Shown: in pieces, positions 18,495 to 29,230 of the stretch
How positions within the stretch are numbered: the stretch's first letter is position 1
How the letters are laid out: each line of letters begins with the position of its first letter
Source of the DNA: Hydrogenophilales bacterium 16-64-40
GTDB taxonomy: Bacteria > Pseudomonadota > Gammaproteobacteria > Burkholderiales > Thiobacillaceae
Direction: 5' to 3'
Assembly: GCA_002256995.1 (NCBI GenBank)
Contig: NCGX01000009.1
Location: 1 to 64,000 of the forward strand
DNA length: 64,000 nucleotides
The notes under the pieces: generated by a model
What the model was told of the DNA's origin: nothing
Databases searched by the model: none
The model's input: only the letters and a program-made list of their open reading frames with translations
Translations under genes and position numbers: made by a program

Positions 18495-19494
18495 GCTGTT
18501 TCTCGAACTCTTCGGTTATCTGCTGCTCATCCTGGTGGCGGCGGAAATCTTTGTCAACGCGCTCGAGCACTTGGGCGAGAAACTCAACATCTCGGAAGGC
18601 GTGACCGGCTCGCTGTTCGCCGCGGTCGGCACCGCCATGCCGGAAACCCTGGTGCCCTTGCTGGCAATTTTTGCCGGCACCGGCAATGCAGCGGTCAACC
18701 AGGAAATCGGCGTCGGCGCGATTCTCGGCGCGCCCTTGATGCTGTCGACGTTGACGCTGTTCCTGATGAGCGTGGCGGTGCTGAAGCGGCGCGGCCTGCT
18801 GGGCCACTTTACGCCCGAGAAGACCGGCCTCAAGCGCGACCTGGATTTCTTCCTGATGGCGTTCGTGCTGGCCTTTGTCGCCATGTTCGTTCCGCATGGC
18901 GAGGGCTGGGTGCGCGGGGCGATGGCCTTCGGCATGGTGACGATCTACTTCGTTTACGTGATGCTGACCTTGCGCGCGTCGGCCGGGCTGGTGGATGAGG
19001 GTCACGCCACCGAGGCGGGCTCGCCGATGATGCTGAGCCGCCTGGGGGCGCCGCAGAACCTGTTTTTTATCGTGGTGCAACTCGTGCTGGGGCTGGCGCT
19101 GCTGGTCACCGGCGCCAAGGGCTTCATCCACGGCGTGGAGGCTGCCGCCCCCATCATCGGCATTTCCGCACTGCTGCTGTCGCTGTTGATCATCCCGATC
19201 GCGACCGAATTGCCGGAAAAAGTGAACTCGATCCTGTGGATCCGCAAGCGCAAGGACACCCTGGCATTCGGCAACATCACCGGCGCGATGGTGTTCCAGG
19301 GCACGCTGTTGCCCGCTATCGGCATCTCGCTGACGCCGTGGGCACCGCAAAAGGAGGTCCTGCTGGGCGTGGTGATCACGCTGGTTGCGGCGTTCTGGCT
19401 GCGCTGGGCAGCACTGAATGGCGGCCTGCGCGTGTGGCACCTGCTCGTCAACGGCGCCCTGTACGTGACCTATCTGACCGCCGTTCTGATCTGA
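18493..19494 (+). CDS. Sodium/calcium exchanger-family antiporter (CaCA)
   Basis: This is a cation/Ca2+ antiporter of the inner membrane. The 333-residue product has about ten membrane segments in two repeats. The alpha-1 motif is VGTAMPETLVPLLAIFAG and the alpha-2 motif IIPIATELPEKVNSIL, both with the ion-binding Glu. I start at ATG 18493, in front of the first membrane segment MLFLELFGYLLLILVAAEI; the frame is open 16 codons further upstream without a better start. The ion specificity cannot be read from the sequence. Confidence 0.85.
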   Translation: MLFLELFGYLLLILVAAEIFVNALEHLGEKLNISEGVTGSLFAAVGTAMPETLVPLLAIFAGTGNAAVNQEIGVGAILGAPLMLSTLTLFLMSVAVLKRRGLLGHFTPEKTGLKRDLDFFLMAFVLAFVAMFVPHGEGWVRGAMAFGMVTIYFVYVMLTLRASAGLVDEGHATEAGSPMMLSRLGAPQNLFFIVVQLVLGLALLVTGAKGFIHGVEAAAPIIGISALLLSLLIIPIATELPEKVNSILWIRKRKDTLAFGNITGAMVFQGTLLPAIGISLTPWAPQKEVLLGVVITLVAAFWLRWAALNGGLRVWHLLVNGALYVTYLTAVLI

Positions 19495-19501
19495 GCACTG
19501 T

Positions 19502-20608
19502 CTAGCCGGGCGGCTCGCGGCGGAACGGCCCGTCGAGTTCGTCCATATAGTGGCTGATGGCACCGGTCTCACGTTCCAGGAAGCGGTCGACCGCCTCGCG
19601 GAATTCGGTGTTTTCCAGCCAGTGCCAGGAATGCGTGGCGGTCGGCACCAGCCCACGCGCGAGCTTGTGCTCGCCCTGGGCGCCGCCTTCGAACACCTGC
19701 AGTCCCTTGTCGATCGCATATTCGATGCCCTGCTGGTAGCAGGTCTCGAAGTGCAGCCCGGGCACGTATTCCAGCGTGCCCCAGTGGCGGCCGTACAGGC
19801 GCTGGCCGTCCTTGATGCAGAACGAGCAGGCGGTGGGTTCGCCGTCCTTGTCCGCAACGATCAGAACCAGCTTGTCCGGCATCGTCTCGCGCAGGCTTGC
19901 GAAAAAGGCGCGGTTGAGATGCGGCTCGCTGCGGTGGCGGTCGTAGGTGTCGGCATAGCAGCGGTAGAAATGGTCCCAGTCGGCGTCGGTGCTGTCCGTG
20001 CCTTCCACCCAGCGAAAACTCACTCCCAGCTTGGCGAGCTTCTTCCTCTCCTGGCGGATCTTCTTGCGCTTGTCGTGCGTCATCGCCGCGAGAAAATCGT
20101 CGAAGCTGACGTAGCCCGCGTTGTTCCAGTGGAACTGGAAGCCGCTGCGGTGCAGCAGCGGCGTCGCGTTGAGCGCGGCATGGTCGGGCTCGGTGGGGAA
20201 CAGGATGTGGAGCGACGAGCAGTTCAGGTCGCGGGTGAGCTTCAACGCGGCCTGGATCAGCGCGCCGCGGTCGGCGTCGTTCCTCGCCAAGAGGCGCGGG
20301 CCGGGCACCGGCGAAAACGGCACGCAGCACACCAGCTTGGGGTAGTAGTTGAGGCCATGCCGGCGGTAGGCATCGGCCCACGCCCAGTCGAACACGAACT
20401 CGCCCCAGGAATGGTGCTTGACGTAGAGCGGCATCGCGGCGTCGAGCCGGCCGTCCCTGAACAGCGCCAGATGCACCGGCTCCCAGCCGATGTGGGCGCC
20501 GACGCAATCGGTGGCTTCCAGCGCGTGCAGAAAGGCGTGCTGCACGAAGGGCGAATCGCCGGCCAGGGCGTTCCAGGCGTCGGCCGGCAACTCCGCAATC
20601 CTTGTCAT
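19502..20608 (-). CDS. FemAB/GNAT-like protein (DUF482 family)
   Basis: The 368-residue product resembles the large GNAT-fold family annotated as peptidoglycan biosynthesis/recognition (DUF482). Typical features are SPFVQHAFLHALEAT near the N-terminus, PLYVKHHSWGEFVFDWAWADAY, the basic KRKKIRQERKKL, and the acyltransferase core CSFCIKDGQRLYGRHWG followed by HFETCYQQGIEYAI. It is cytoplasmic, and the acceptor substrate is unknown. It is convergent with the antiporter (8 bp between stop codons) and divergent from sucC. The reading frame stays open upstream, but similarity starts at MTRIAELPADAW. Confidence 0.8.
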   Translation of the reverse strand: MTRIAELPADAWNALAGDSPFVQHAFLHALEATDCVGAHIGWEPVHLALFRDGRLDAAMPLYVKHHSWGEFVFDWAWADAYRRHGLNYYPKLVCCVPFSPVPGPRLLARNDADRGALIQAALKLTRDLNCSSLHILFPTEPDHAALNATPLLHRSGFQFHWNNAGYVSFDDFLAAMTHDKRKKIRQERKKLAKLGVSFRWVEGTDSTDADWDHFYRCYADTYDRHRSEPHLNRAFFASLRETMPDKLVLIVADKDGEPTACSFCIKDGQRLYGRHWGTLEYVPGLHFETCYQQGIEYAIDKGLQVFEGGAQGEHKLARGLVPTATHSWHWLENTEFREAVDRFLERETGAISHYMDELDGPFRREPPG

Positions 20609-20696
20609 GACGCGAACAACTGTTTCTGCGGCTTCGGCTTCCGTCGCGGGGGGCTTTGCTTCAAAATGCACGTTTTGGCGCTTCCATCGAAAAATA

Positions 20697-21857
20697 ATGA
20701 ACCTGCACGAATACCAGGCCAAACAAATATTGCGGTCGGGCAACATTATCACGCCGCGCGGCATCGCCGCAGCGAGTGCCGATGCCGCGGTAGCAGCCGC
20801 CCGCGAACTGGGCGGCGACGCCTGGGTGGTGAAGGCGCAAATCCACGCCGGCGGGCGCGGCAAGGCCGGCGGGGTCAAGGTGGTCAAAAGCCCTGAGGAC
20901 GCGCGTTCGATGGCAGCAACGCTGCTCGGCAAGTCGCTGGTGACCAAGCAGAACGCGCCCGAGGGCCAGCCGGTGAACCTGGTGCTGGTCGAGGAAACGC
21001 TGCCGATCGCGCGCGAGCTGTATCTTTCCTTGCTGGTCGACCGCGAAACCGAATGCGTCGCCATCATTGCCTCCGCTGCAGGCGGCATGGACATCGAGGA
21101 AGTCGCCGACGCCACCCCGGAAAAAGTGCTCACCGAGACCTGTGATCCGCTCTTGGGCGTGCAGGATTTCCAGTGCCGCGCGCTGGCCTTCGCGCTTGGA
21201 CTGACGGGCGAGGCCTACAAGGATTTCTGCCGGCTGCTGCCCGCTTTGTATCGCGTGTTCATCGCCAACGATCTTTCCCTGCTCGAAATCAATCCGTTGG
21301 TGGTGACAACCGACAACCGCGTGCTTCCGCTCGACTGCAAGATGAGCGTCGACGACAACGCGCTGTACCGTCATCCATCACTCGCCGAGCTGCGCGACGA
21401 CAGCCAGATCGACGCCAAGGAAGCGGCGGCCAACGCCGCCAACGTCAATTATGTCGCGCTTTCCGGCAACATCGGCTGCATGGTCAACGGCGCGGGCCTC
21501 GCGATGGCGACGATGGACCTGATCCAGCTCGAAGGCGGCACGCCCGCCAACTTCCTCGACGTCGGCGGCGGCGCCACCCCCGAGACGGTGGCACAGGGCT
21601 TCAAGATCATCCTGCTCGACCCCAACGTCAGGGCGGTGCTGATCAACATCTTCGGCGGCATCGTGCGCTGCGACGTGATCGCCGAGGGGATCATCCAGGC
21701 GGTGAAGGAGGTCGGCGTGAAGGTGCCGGTGGTGGTGCGGCTGGAAGGCACCAATGCCGAGCTGGGACGCAAGCTGCTGGCCGAATCGGGGCTGGCGATC
21801 CTCGCGGCCGAGAGCCTCACGCATGCAGCCAAACTCGCTGTGGAGAAAGCGCAATGA
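20697..21857 (+). CDS. sucC: Succinate-CoA ligase, beta subunit
   Basis: With SucD it interconverts succinyl-CoA and succinate with ATP formation in the TCA cycle. The 386-residue product begins [12 protein letters not shown] and has the ATP-grasp core [29 protein letters not shown] and [12 protein letters not shown]. The ligase domain carries [11 protein letters not shown] and [11 protein letters not shown], which favours SucC over the related malate-CoA ligase. The ribosome binding site is weak. It overlaps sucD by 4 bases and is followed by nadE and glnB. Confidence 0.95.
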   Translation: MNLHEYQAKQILRSGNIITPRGIAAASADAAVAAARELGGDAWVVKAQIHAGGRGKAGGVKVVKSPEDARSMAATLLGKSLVTKQNAPEGQPVNLVLVEETLPIARELYLSLLVDRETECVAIIASAAGGMDIEEVADATPEKVLTETCDPLLGVQDFQCRALAFALGLTGEAYKDFCRLLPALYRVFIANDLSLLEINPLVVTTDNRVLPLDCKMSVDDNALYRHPSLAELRDDSQIDAKEAAANAANVNYVALSGNIGCMVNGAGLAMATMDLIQLEGGTPANFLDVGGGATPETVAQGFKIILLDPNVRAVLINIFGGIVRCDVIAEGIIQAVKEVGVKVPVVVRLEGTNAELGRKLLAESGLAILAAESLTHAAKLAVEKAQ

Positions 21858-22747
21858 GTATCCTCGTCAACCAGGAGACCCGCGTCATCTGCCAGGGCTT
21901 CACCGGCAAGCAGGGGAGCTTCCACTCCGAGCAGGCGATCGCCTACGGCACGCGCATGGTCGGCGGCGTCACACCGGGCAAGGGCGGACAGATCCACCTC
22001 AATCTCCCTGTCTTCAACACCGTGCGCGACGCGGTGCGCCAGACCGGCGCCAGCGCGACCATGATCTATGTGCCGGCGGCGTTCGCCGCCGATTCGATCC
22101 TGGAAGCGGCCGACGCCGGCATCGAGGTGATCGTCTGCATCACCGAGGGCATTCCGGTGCTCGATATGCTTCAAGTTAAAACGGCGCTCAACGTGAAAGC
22201 GGCCTTGCGCGCCAACGGCGCGAAACTGATCGGCCCCAACTGCCCCGGCATCATCAGCTCGGGCGAATGCAAGATCGGCATCATGCCCGGCGTCATCCAC
22301 CAGAAGGGCAGGATCGGCATCGTCTCGCGTTCCGGCACGCTCACCTACGAGGCGGTGCACCAGACCACCCGGCTGGGACTGGGGCAGTCGACCTGTGTCG
22401 GCATCGGCGGCGACCCGATCAAGGGTCTGGATTTCATCGACTGCCTGGAAATGTTCGAGGCCGACCCGCAGACCGAGGCGGTGATCCTGGTCGGCGAAAT
22501 CGGCGGCAGCCGCGAGGAGGAAGCCGCCGAGTACATCCGCTCCAGCATGAAGAAGCCGGTCGCGGCCTACATCGCCGGGCGCACCGCGCCCAAGGGCAAG
22601 CGCATGGGGCACGCCGGCGCCATCATCGCCGGCTCTGCCGGAACGGCAGATGCGAAAATCCGCGCACTCGAGGCCGCCGGCGTCGTCGTCGCGCAAAGCC
22701 CGGCCGGGCTCGGGGAAGCGGTGCAGCAGGCGCTGGCGGCGCGATGA
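21854..22747 (+). CDS. sucD: Succinate-CoA ligase, alpha subunit
   Basis: It carries the CoA-binding Rossmann domain and the phosphohistidine of the sucCD enzyme. The 297-residue product shows [31 protein letters not shown], the CoA region and the active His in [21 protein letters not shown]. The start at the ATG in the sucC overlap gives the normal length. nadE starts 10 bp downstream, so the four genes sucC-sucD-nadE-glnB probably form one transcript. Confidence 0.97.
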   Translation: MSILVNQETRVICQGFTGKQGSFHSEQAIAYGTRMVGGVTPGKGGQIHLNLPVFNTVRDAVRQTGASATMIYVPAAFAADSILEAADAGIEVIVCITEGIPVLDMLQVKTALNVKAALRANGAKLIGPNCPGIISSGECKIGIMPGVIHQKGRIGIVSRSGTLTYEAVHQTTRLGLGQSTCVGIGGDPIKGLDFIDCLEMFEADPQTEAVILVGEIGGSREEEAAEYIRSSMKKPVAAYIAGRTAPKGKRMGHAGAIIAGSAGTADAKIRALEAAGVVVAQSPAGLGEAVQQALAAR

Positions 22748-22757
22748 CGCCCACCCC

Positions 22758-24706
<1,949 letters not shown>

Positions 24707-24712
24707 CCGCCC

Positions 24713-24733
24713 GGCCGGGCTTCTCTCCCGGCC
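24713..24733. terminator. Stem-loop between the convergent glnB and sucrose phosphorylase genes
   Basis: GGCCGGG (24713-24719) pairs with CCCGGCC (24727-24733) around a 7-nt loop. No clear T-run follows on either strand, so it could be a weak or Rho-assisted end point shared by both genes. Confidence 0.45.
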
Positions 24734-24745
24734 TGTCCGGCCGGT

Positions 24746-26188
24746 TTACCAGCGCATGGTCAGCCAGCGCTTCGACTTGACGTCGACGTAGCCGACGGTT
24801 GCCTTCTTGAAATTGAGATCGACGAACAGTTCACAGCGATACTCACCGTGACGCCAGCACATGGCCACGCTGCTGTCGTTGGAATACATCAGGTGGAAGA
24901 CGCCGTCGAAAGCGGGGTAGTTGCAGCGGAACTCCATCAGCTTGAGCAGTCGACGCACCACCGGTGCCTTGACCGCCTCGTCGACCTCGTCCAGGGTGTA
25001 GTAGTGCCGGTTGATGTCGCGCAACTCGCCGGTGGCTTCCATCAGTTCGAGATCGTTGCAACCCGCGAGCAGCCCGACGTAGTAGACCTGCGGAATCCCC
25101 GGTGCGAAGAACTGGATCGCGCGCGCGGCGATATACGCGTCGTCGTTGCGCTTCAACGCATCGTAGTAGGTGCAGGTGAGCTGATAGATCGCGCCGACGC
25201 TGTGCACGTTGGCGGCCGAGCGGCGCAGGATGGGATCGGCGCTGCGCTGGCTGACGTTGTCGACCACCGCTTGGATTTCCGCCTTGGGCAGGATGCCCTC
25301 CACGTCCGGAATGCAGATGCCGTCGTGGGTGTCGAGCACCGTGAGCTGGTTGCGCGGGCACATGCGCAGCCACTGCTTGAGGTAGACGCTGTTGGCGTCG
25401 AGCAGCGAGTAGAGCAGCAGCGGCGCGAGTGCGAAACCATACGGATGCATGCCATGCAGCGCGATGGCGTACTGGAAGCTGGCGTGGTCGTGCACTTCCG
25501 GCAGCGTTTCGGCGCCGTTTTCGCGCGCCACACCGTCGATCCATTTGAGGAGGTCGTAGACATCCGGCTCGACGAGGAAGCAGCTGGTGCCGATCTTTTT
25601 GGTGGTGTAGCCGAAGGCATCGAGACGGAACAGTTTCACCCCGCGCGCGGCGAGGAACTTGATGTAGTCCTCCATCAGCGCATAGGTCTTGGGCGAGTTG
25701 AAGTTGAGATCGATCTGGTGCTCGGTGAAGGTGCACCAGACGCGGCCGGTGGTGCCGTCGGCGAAGCTCACTTCGCGGAACGGTTCCTTTTCCTTGCGGA
25801 TGTGAATGCGCGCCAGATCGTCCGGCGAAATGGGGCCCAGCTGGTCGACGTGGACGAACAGGTCGGCATGTTCCGATTCGTAGCCATGGGCGATGAAATC
25901 CTTGAACTCCTCGGACTCGTCGGAGATGTGGTTCAGCGTCAGGTCCAGGCACAGATCGAAGCGGCTGGAGATTTTCTCGATGTCGGCCCAGGTGCCGTAC
26001 TTGGGATCGATCTCCTTGTGGCTGAGCGGCGAGAAACCGCCATCAGCATTCGACGGGTAGGGCGGCAGGATGTGTACACCGCCGATCACGCGCGAGAAGT
26101 GCCTGTCGATGAGGGTGTACAGGTCTGCGAGATTATTCCCCATGCGGTCGGGGTAGGCGATCAGCTGGATCTGGTTGCGTAATGTCAT
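24746..26188 (-). CDS. Sucrose phosphorylase-like GH13 enzyme
   Basis: GH13_18 enzymes reversibly split sucrose (or a related glucoside) with phosphate to give alpha-glucose 1-phosphate. The 480-residue product has the family barrel: GGVHILPPYPSNADGGFSPL, LDLTLNHISDES, the nucleophile Asp in LFRLDAFGY, the acid/base Glu in LPEVHDH and the third Asp in VLDTHDGI. RAIQFFAPGIPQVYYVGLLAG and RDINRHYY follow. Sucrose phosphorylase is the best fit; glucosylglycerate phosphorylase is the main alternative. It stands alone, with a distant AGGAG (13 bases) before the ATG and no sugar transporter nearby. Confidence 0.85.
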   Translation of the reverse strand: MTLRNQIQLIAYPDRMGNNLADLYTLIDRHFSRVIGGVHILPPYPSNADGGFSPLSHKEIDPKYGTWADIEKISSRFDLCLDLTLNHISDESEEFKDFIAHGYESEHADLFVHVDQLGPISPDDLARIHIRKEKEPFREVSFADGTTGRVWCTFTEHQIDLNFNSPKTYALMEDYIKFLAARGVKLFRLDAFGYTTKKIGTSCFLVEPDVYDLLKWIDGVARENGAETLPEVHDHASFQYAIALHGMHPYGFALAPLLLYSLLDANSVYLKQWLRMCPRNQLTVLDTHDGICIPDVEGILPKAEIQAVVDNVSQRSADPILRRSAANVHSVGAIYQLTCTYYDALKRNDDAYIAARAIQFFAPGIPQVYYVGLLAGCNDLELMEATGELRDINRHYYTLDEVDEAVKAPVVRRLLKLMEFRCNYPAFDGVFHLMYSNDSSVAMCWRHGEYRCELFVDLNFKKATVGYVDVKSKRWLTMRW

Positions 26189-26604
26189 TGGTCTTGATGT
26201 GCTCCTGATTTTGGATACCTGTGGCGGGGGAAGCGCCTGGCAAGGTTGGCGGAGGTCCATTGGTCCGCGATTGAGGCGGAATGTTCCGAGGCGTCGCGCT
26301 GGAAAAACCGGCAGCGGATTCAATGAGCCTGGAAGACGTGCATGCGATAGGGTAACCCACTCACTCCGAGAGCGCCTGCTGGTGCCCGGCCGACGGCCGG
26401 CCGCCGTGGTCTCCTCGGCACGCCGCCCGGCGCGGGTTGCAGATCAATCTTGCACACGGTTCAGCGGCAGCAGGCTCGCGCAATGGGTTGATGCGTGGGC
26501 GCACCCGCCCCGCGAAAATATTACGAAGAATCGAATGCAAAACCGGCTCGCGAAGAGCCGGTTTTTGTTGAGGCGGCAGCAGGATCGGCTGCCGAAGGGC
26601 GGAC
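26189..26604. other. Intergenic region upstream of sucrose phosphorylase, no gene seen
   Basis: No frame here looks coding. It holds a 7-bp hairpin CCGGCCG/CGGCCGG (26386-26400), the bamD terminator (26539-26569) and presumably the promoter of the sucrose phosphorylase gene, for which no convincing -35/-10 pair was found. Confidence 0.5.
26539..26569 (-). terminator. Rho-independent terminator after bamD
   Basis: AAAACCGGCTC (26539-26549) and GAGCCGGTTTT (26555-26565) form a perfect 11-bp stem with a 5-nt loop. On the bamD strand it is followed by a short T-rich tract (TTTTGC), and on the other strand by TTTTTGTT, so it may work both ways. It begins about 40 bp after the bamD stop. Confidence 0.85.
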
Positions 26605-27450
26605 TTACCAGAAGCGGTACCAGGCCTTGCCCTCGGTGCTGACGCCCTTGGCATACTGGCTGTCCGGGAAGTTCAGCGTCAGCACGCGCTGCGCGTCGTC
26701 GCGCAGGTCGGTGAGTTCCAGCTTGTCGTAGGCCACCACCATGATCGCCAGCGCCTCTTCCAGCGCGGGGGCTTCGGGATAGGTTTTCAGCACTTCCTTG
26801 GCGCGGTTGGCGGCAGCCACCCAGGCTTTGCGCTTCAGGTAATACTTGGCGACGTGCACCTCGTTGCCGGCCAGTGCGTTGACCAGGTATTTCATGCGCG
26901 CGGTCGCGTCGTCGGCGTACTTGCTCTCGGGGAAGCGGGTGACCAGTTCCTTGAACGCCAGGAACGCATCGCGCGCGGCCCTGGGGTCGCGCTCGCTCAG
27001 GTCCTGATTGACCAGATTGCCCAGCAGGCCGAGGTCGTCGTTAAAATTCGCCAGGCCCTTGAGATAGTAGGCGTAATCGACGTTAGGATGATTGGGGTGC
27101 AGCTTGATGAAACGGTCGCACGCGGCGATCGCGGAAATCGGCTCATTGTCCTTGTAATAGGCGTAGGCGACTTCAAGTTGCGCTTGTTGCGCGTAGCGGC
27201 CAAACGGATAACGCGACTCCAGCGTTTCGAAAAGCTTGACGGCGCGTTCGTAATTGCCGTTATTGAGATTATCCTTGGCTTCGGCATAGATCCTTTGCGC
27301 CGACCAGCCCGCGGTTTCATCCTTGATTTCGGGCAGCAGGCCACAGCCGCCCAGGGTGAGCGCGGCGGCCAGCAGCAGGCTGCCGAGCACCCGACTGAGG
27401 CCAGGCAGCCGATTGAATGTATTAGAACCGGAAGAACGTTGCTTAAGCAT
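26605..27450 (-). CDS. bamD: Outer membrane protein assembly factor BamD
   Basis: BamD is the essential lipoprotein partner of BamA. The product of about 281 residues has a lipoprotein signal with lipobox LTLGGC, followed by TPR-type helical repeats (IYAEAKDNLNNGNYERAVKLFETLESRYPFGRYAQQAQLEVAYAYY and later SKYADDATARM). The usual bacterial length is about 245-280. I start at ATG 27450; four codons upstream a GTG is possible. This ATG shares a CATG with the divergent alternative rluD start. A strong terminator follows. Confidence 0.95.
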   Translation of the reverse strand: MLKQRSSGSNTFNRLPGLSRVLGSLLLAAALTLGGCGLLPEIKDETAGWSAQRIYAEAKDNLNNGNYERAVKLFETLESRYPFGRYAQQAQLEVAYAYYKDNEPISAIAACDRFIKLHPNHPNVDYAYYLKGLANFNDDLGLLGNLVNQDLSERDPRAARDAFLAFKELVTRFPESKYADDATARMKYLVNALAGNEVHVAKYYLKRKAWVAAANRAKEVLKTYPEAPALEEALAIMVVAYDKLELTDLRDDAQRVLTLNFPDSQYAKGVSTEGKAWYRFW

Positions 27451-27479
27451 GGACAAAGACACAGAAAATTCGTCGAGTG

Positions 27480-27508
27480 ATTATAAGGGAAATATGGAGG
27501 GCGACATC
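27480..27508 (-). promoter_or_regulatory. Possible bamD promoter
   Basis: A perfect TATAAT lies on the minus strand at 27485-27480, with a weak -35 (GATGTC) at 27508-27503 and a 17-bp spacer. Predicted start is near 27473, about 23 nt before the bamD ATG. It lies inside the extended rluD frame, which favours the downstream rluD start. Confidence 0.5.
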
Positions 27509-28426
27509 CGCAAGCTGGTGATCCCCGACGAGCAAGGCGGTTTGCGTCTCGATCAGGCGCTGTCAGCCTTGCTGCCCGAGTTTTCGCGCAACCGCATCCA
27601 GAACTGGATTCGCGCGCGCAAGATCTCGGTGGACGACGCCTTCGGCACCACCCGGATGAAGGTCTGCGGCGGCGAATCGGTGCGGGTCGAGATCGAGCCC
27701 GATCCGAACGCCACCCCCGATGCGCCCGAGGCCATCCCGCTCGATGTTGTGTTCGAAGACTCGATGCTGCTGGTGATCAACAAGCCGGTCGGCCTGGTGG
27801 TGCACCCCGGCAGCGGCAACCGCCAGGGCACGATGCTGAACGCGCTGCTGCACTGGGTGCCGCAGGTGGCCGAACTGCCGCGCGCCGGCATCGTGCATCG
27901 GCTCGACAAGGATACCTCCGGCCTGCTGGTCGTCGCCAAGACCCTGAAATCGCATACTGACCTCGTGCGCCAGTTGCAGGCGCGCACCGTCAAGCGTGAG
28001 TACCTCGCCCTGGTCTATGGCGAGGTGGACCGGCCGGGCACGGTCGATGCTCCGCTGGCGCGCGATCCGCACAACCGCGTCAAACGCACCGTACATACCA
28101 TGGGCAAGGAAGCGGTCACTCATTACGAAGTGGTCGAGCGCTTTCCCGGCCTCACCCTGCTGCGCTGCAAGCTGGAAACCGGGCGCACTCACCAGATCCG
28201 GGTGCATATGCAGCATATCGGTCATCCGCTGGTCGGCGATACGGTCTACAGCGCCAGCCGCCGCAGCCACCTCAGGCTCCCGTTTCCGCGCCAGGCGCTG
28301 CACGCCGAACGGCTGGGCCTGATCCATCCGGTGACGCAGGAATTCATGCAGTGGGAATGCCCCTTGCCGCCCGACTTCGCCTCGCTCCTGCAAGCGCTGC
28401 GCGAGAACACCGTCTGGGAAGCGTAA
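27494..28426 (+). CDS. rluD: 23S rRNA pseudouridine(1911/1915/1917) synthase RluD
   Basis: It isomerises uridines in helix 69 of 23S rRNA. The product has an N-terminal S4 RNA-binding domain (GGLRLDQALSALLPEFSRNRIQNWI) and the RluA-family catalytic core: VINKPVGLVVHPGSG, GIVHRLDKDTSGLLVVAKT with the catalytic Asp, and LETGRTHQIRVHMQHIGHPLVGD. Two starts are possible. ATG 27494 has AAGGGA close upstream and clears the bamD promoter (310 residues). ATG 27449 would give 325 residues and overlap the bamD start codon. pgeF follows after 3 bp. Confidence 0.93.
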   Translation: MEGDIRKLVIPDEQGGLRLDQALSALLPEFSRNRIQNWIRARKISVDDAFGTTRMKVCGGESVRVEIEPDPNATPDAPEAIPLDVVFEDSMLLVINKPVGLVVHPGSGNRQGTMLNALLHWVPQVAELPRAGIVHRLDKDTSGLLVVAKTLKSHTDLVRQLQARTVKREYLALVYGEVDRPGTVDAPLARDPHNRVKRTVHTMGKEAVTHYEVVERFPGLTLLRCKLETGRTHQIRVHMQHIGHPLVGDTVYSASRRSHLRLPFPRQALHAERLGLIHPVTQEFMQWECPLPPDFASLLQALRENTVWEA

Positions 28427-28429
28427 GGG

Positions 28430-29146
28430 ATGATCCTGCCCGACTGGCCCGCGCCTGCGCGGGTGAAATGCCTGATGACCACCCGTGCGGGCGGCGTGAG
28501 CCAGGCACCGTGGGGCAGCCTCAACCTCGGCGATCACGTCGGTGACGATCCCGCCCACGTCGCGGCCAACCGCGCGCGCCTGCGCCGGCAGCTGCCGGCC
28601 GAGCCGGGCTGGCTCCGTCAGGTGCACAGCGCCCGGGTGGTCGAACTCGGGCGCGAGACGGACCGGGAAGCCGACGCCGTCTTGACCCGTCAACCGGCGC
28701 AGGTCTGCGCCGTCCTCACCGCCGACTGCCTGCCGGTGCTGTTGTGCGACCGCGCCGGCAGCGTCGTCGCCGCCGCGCACGCCGGCTGGCGCGGGTTGGC
28801 CGACGGCGTGCTGGAGGCCACCGTGGCCGCGATGCAGGTACCGCCGGAAGGAATCCTTGCCTGGATGGGCGCCGCCATCGGCGCGCAGGCGTTCGAGGTG
28901 GGCGACGAGGTGCGCCAGGCGTTTGTTGCGCAGCATGCCGAGGCGTCCGTGGCATTTGTGCTGCAGCCCACGCCGGGCAAGTGGCTCGCCGATATCTACC
29001 AACTCGCGCGTATCCGCCTCAAACACGCCGGGGTGCAGGCGATCTACGGCGGCGGGCGCTGCACCTTCAACGAAGCGGACAGCTTCTATTCCTATCGTCG
29101 CGACGGCGTGACCGGGCGAATGGCGGCGCTGATCTGGCTGGAATGA
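28430..29146 (+). CDS. pgeF: Purine nucleoside phosphorylase YfiH/PgeF (polyphenol oxidase-like)
   Basis: The 238-residue product belongs to the YfiH family, once called laccase-like. Members act on purine nucleosides, and in E. coli the protein edits peptidoglycan precursors. It carries the zinc-ligand His-Cys-His set in LRQVHSARVV, TADCLPVLL and AAAHAGWRGLADGV, and ends CTFNEADSFYSYRRDG. It sits 3 bp after rluD, the same adjacency as in E. coli and other proteobacteria. Confidence 0.9.
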   Translation: MILPDWPAPARVKCLMTTRAGGVSQAPWGSLNLGDHVGDDPAHVAANRARLRRQLPAEPGWLRQVHSARVVELGRETDREADAVLTRQPAQVCAVLTADCLPVLLCDRAGSVVAAAHAGWRGLADGVLEATVAAMQVPPEGILAWMGAAIGAQAFEVGDEVRQAFVAQHAEASVAFVLQPTPGKWLADIYQLARIRLKHAGVQAIYGGGRCTFNEADSFYSYRRDGVTGRMAALIWLE

Positions 29147-29230
29147 GCCGCTCAGGCAGCGTTGAATGCTTCTTGCTTCGTCATTGCGCAGCAATCCAGA
29201 AAAGCCTGCTGGATCAATTTAAGTTTCCCC

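Noticed and set aside
26186-26323. Extended N-terminus of the sucrose phosphorylase frame
   Set aside because: The extra residues are not similar to the family, which begins near MTLRNQIQLIAYPDR; the frame is simply open upstream.
29197-29222. Possible terminator ATCCAG/CTGGAT between pgeF and ligE
   Set aside because: The stem is only 6 bp with a 9-nt loop and no T-run, so it is too weak to call.
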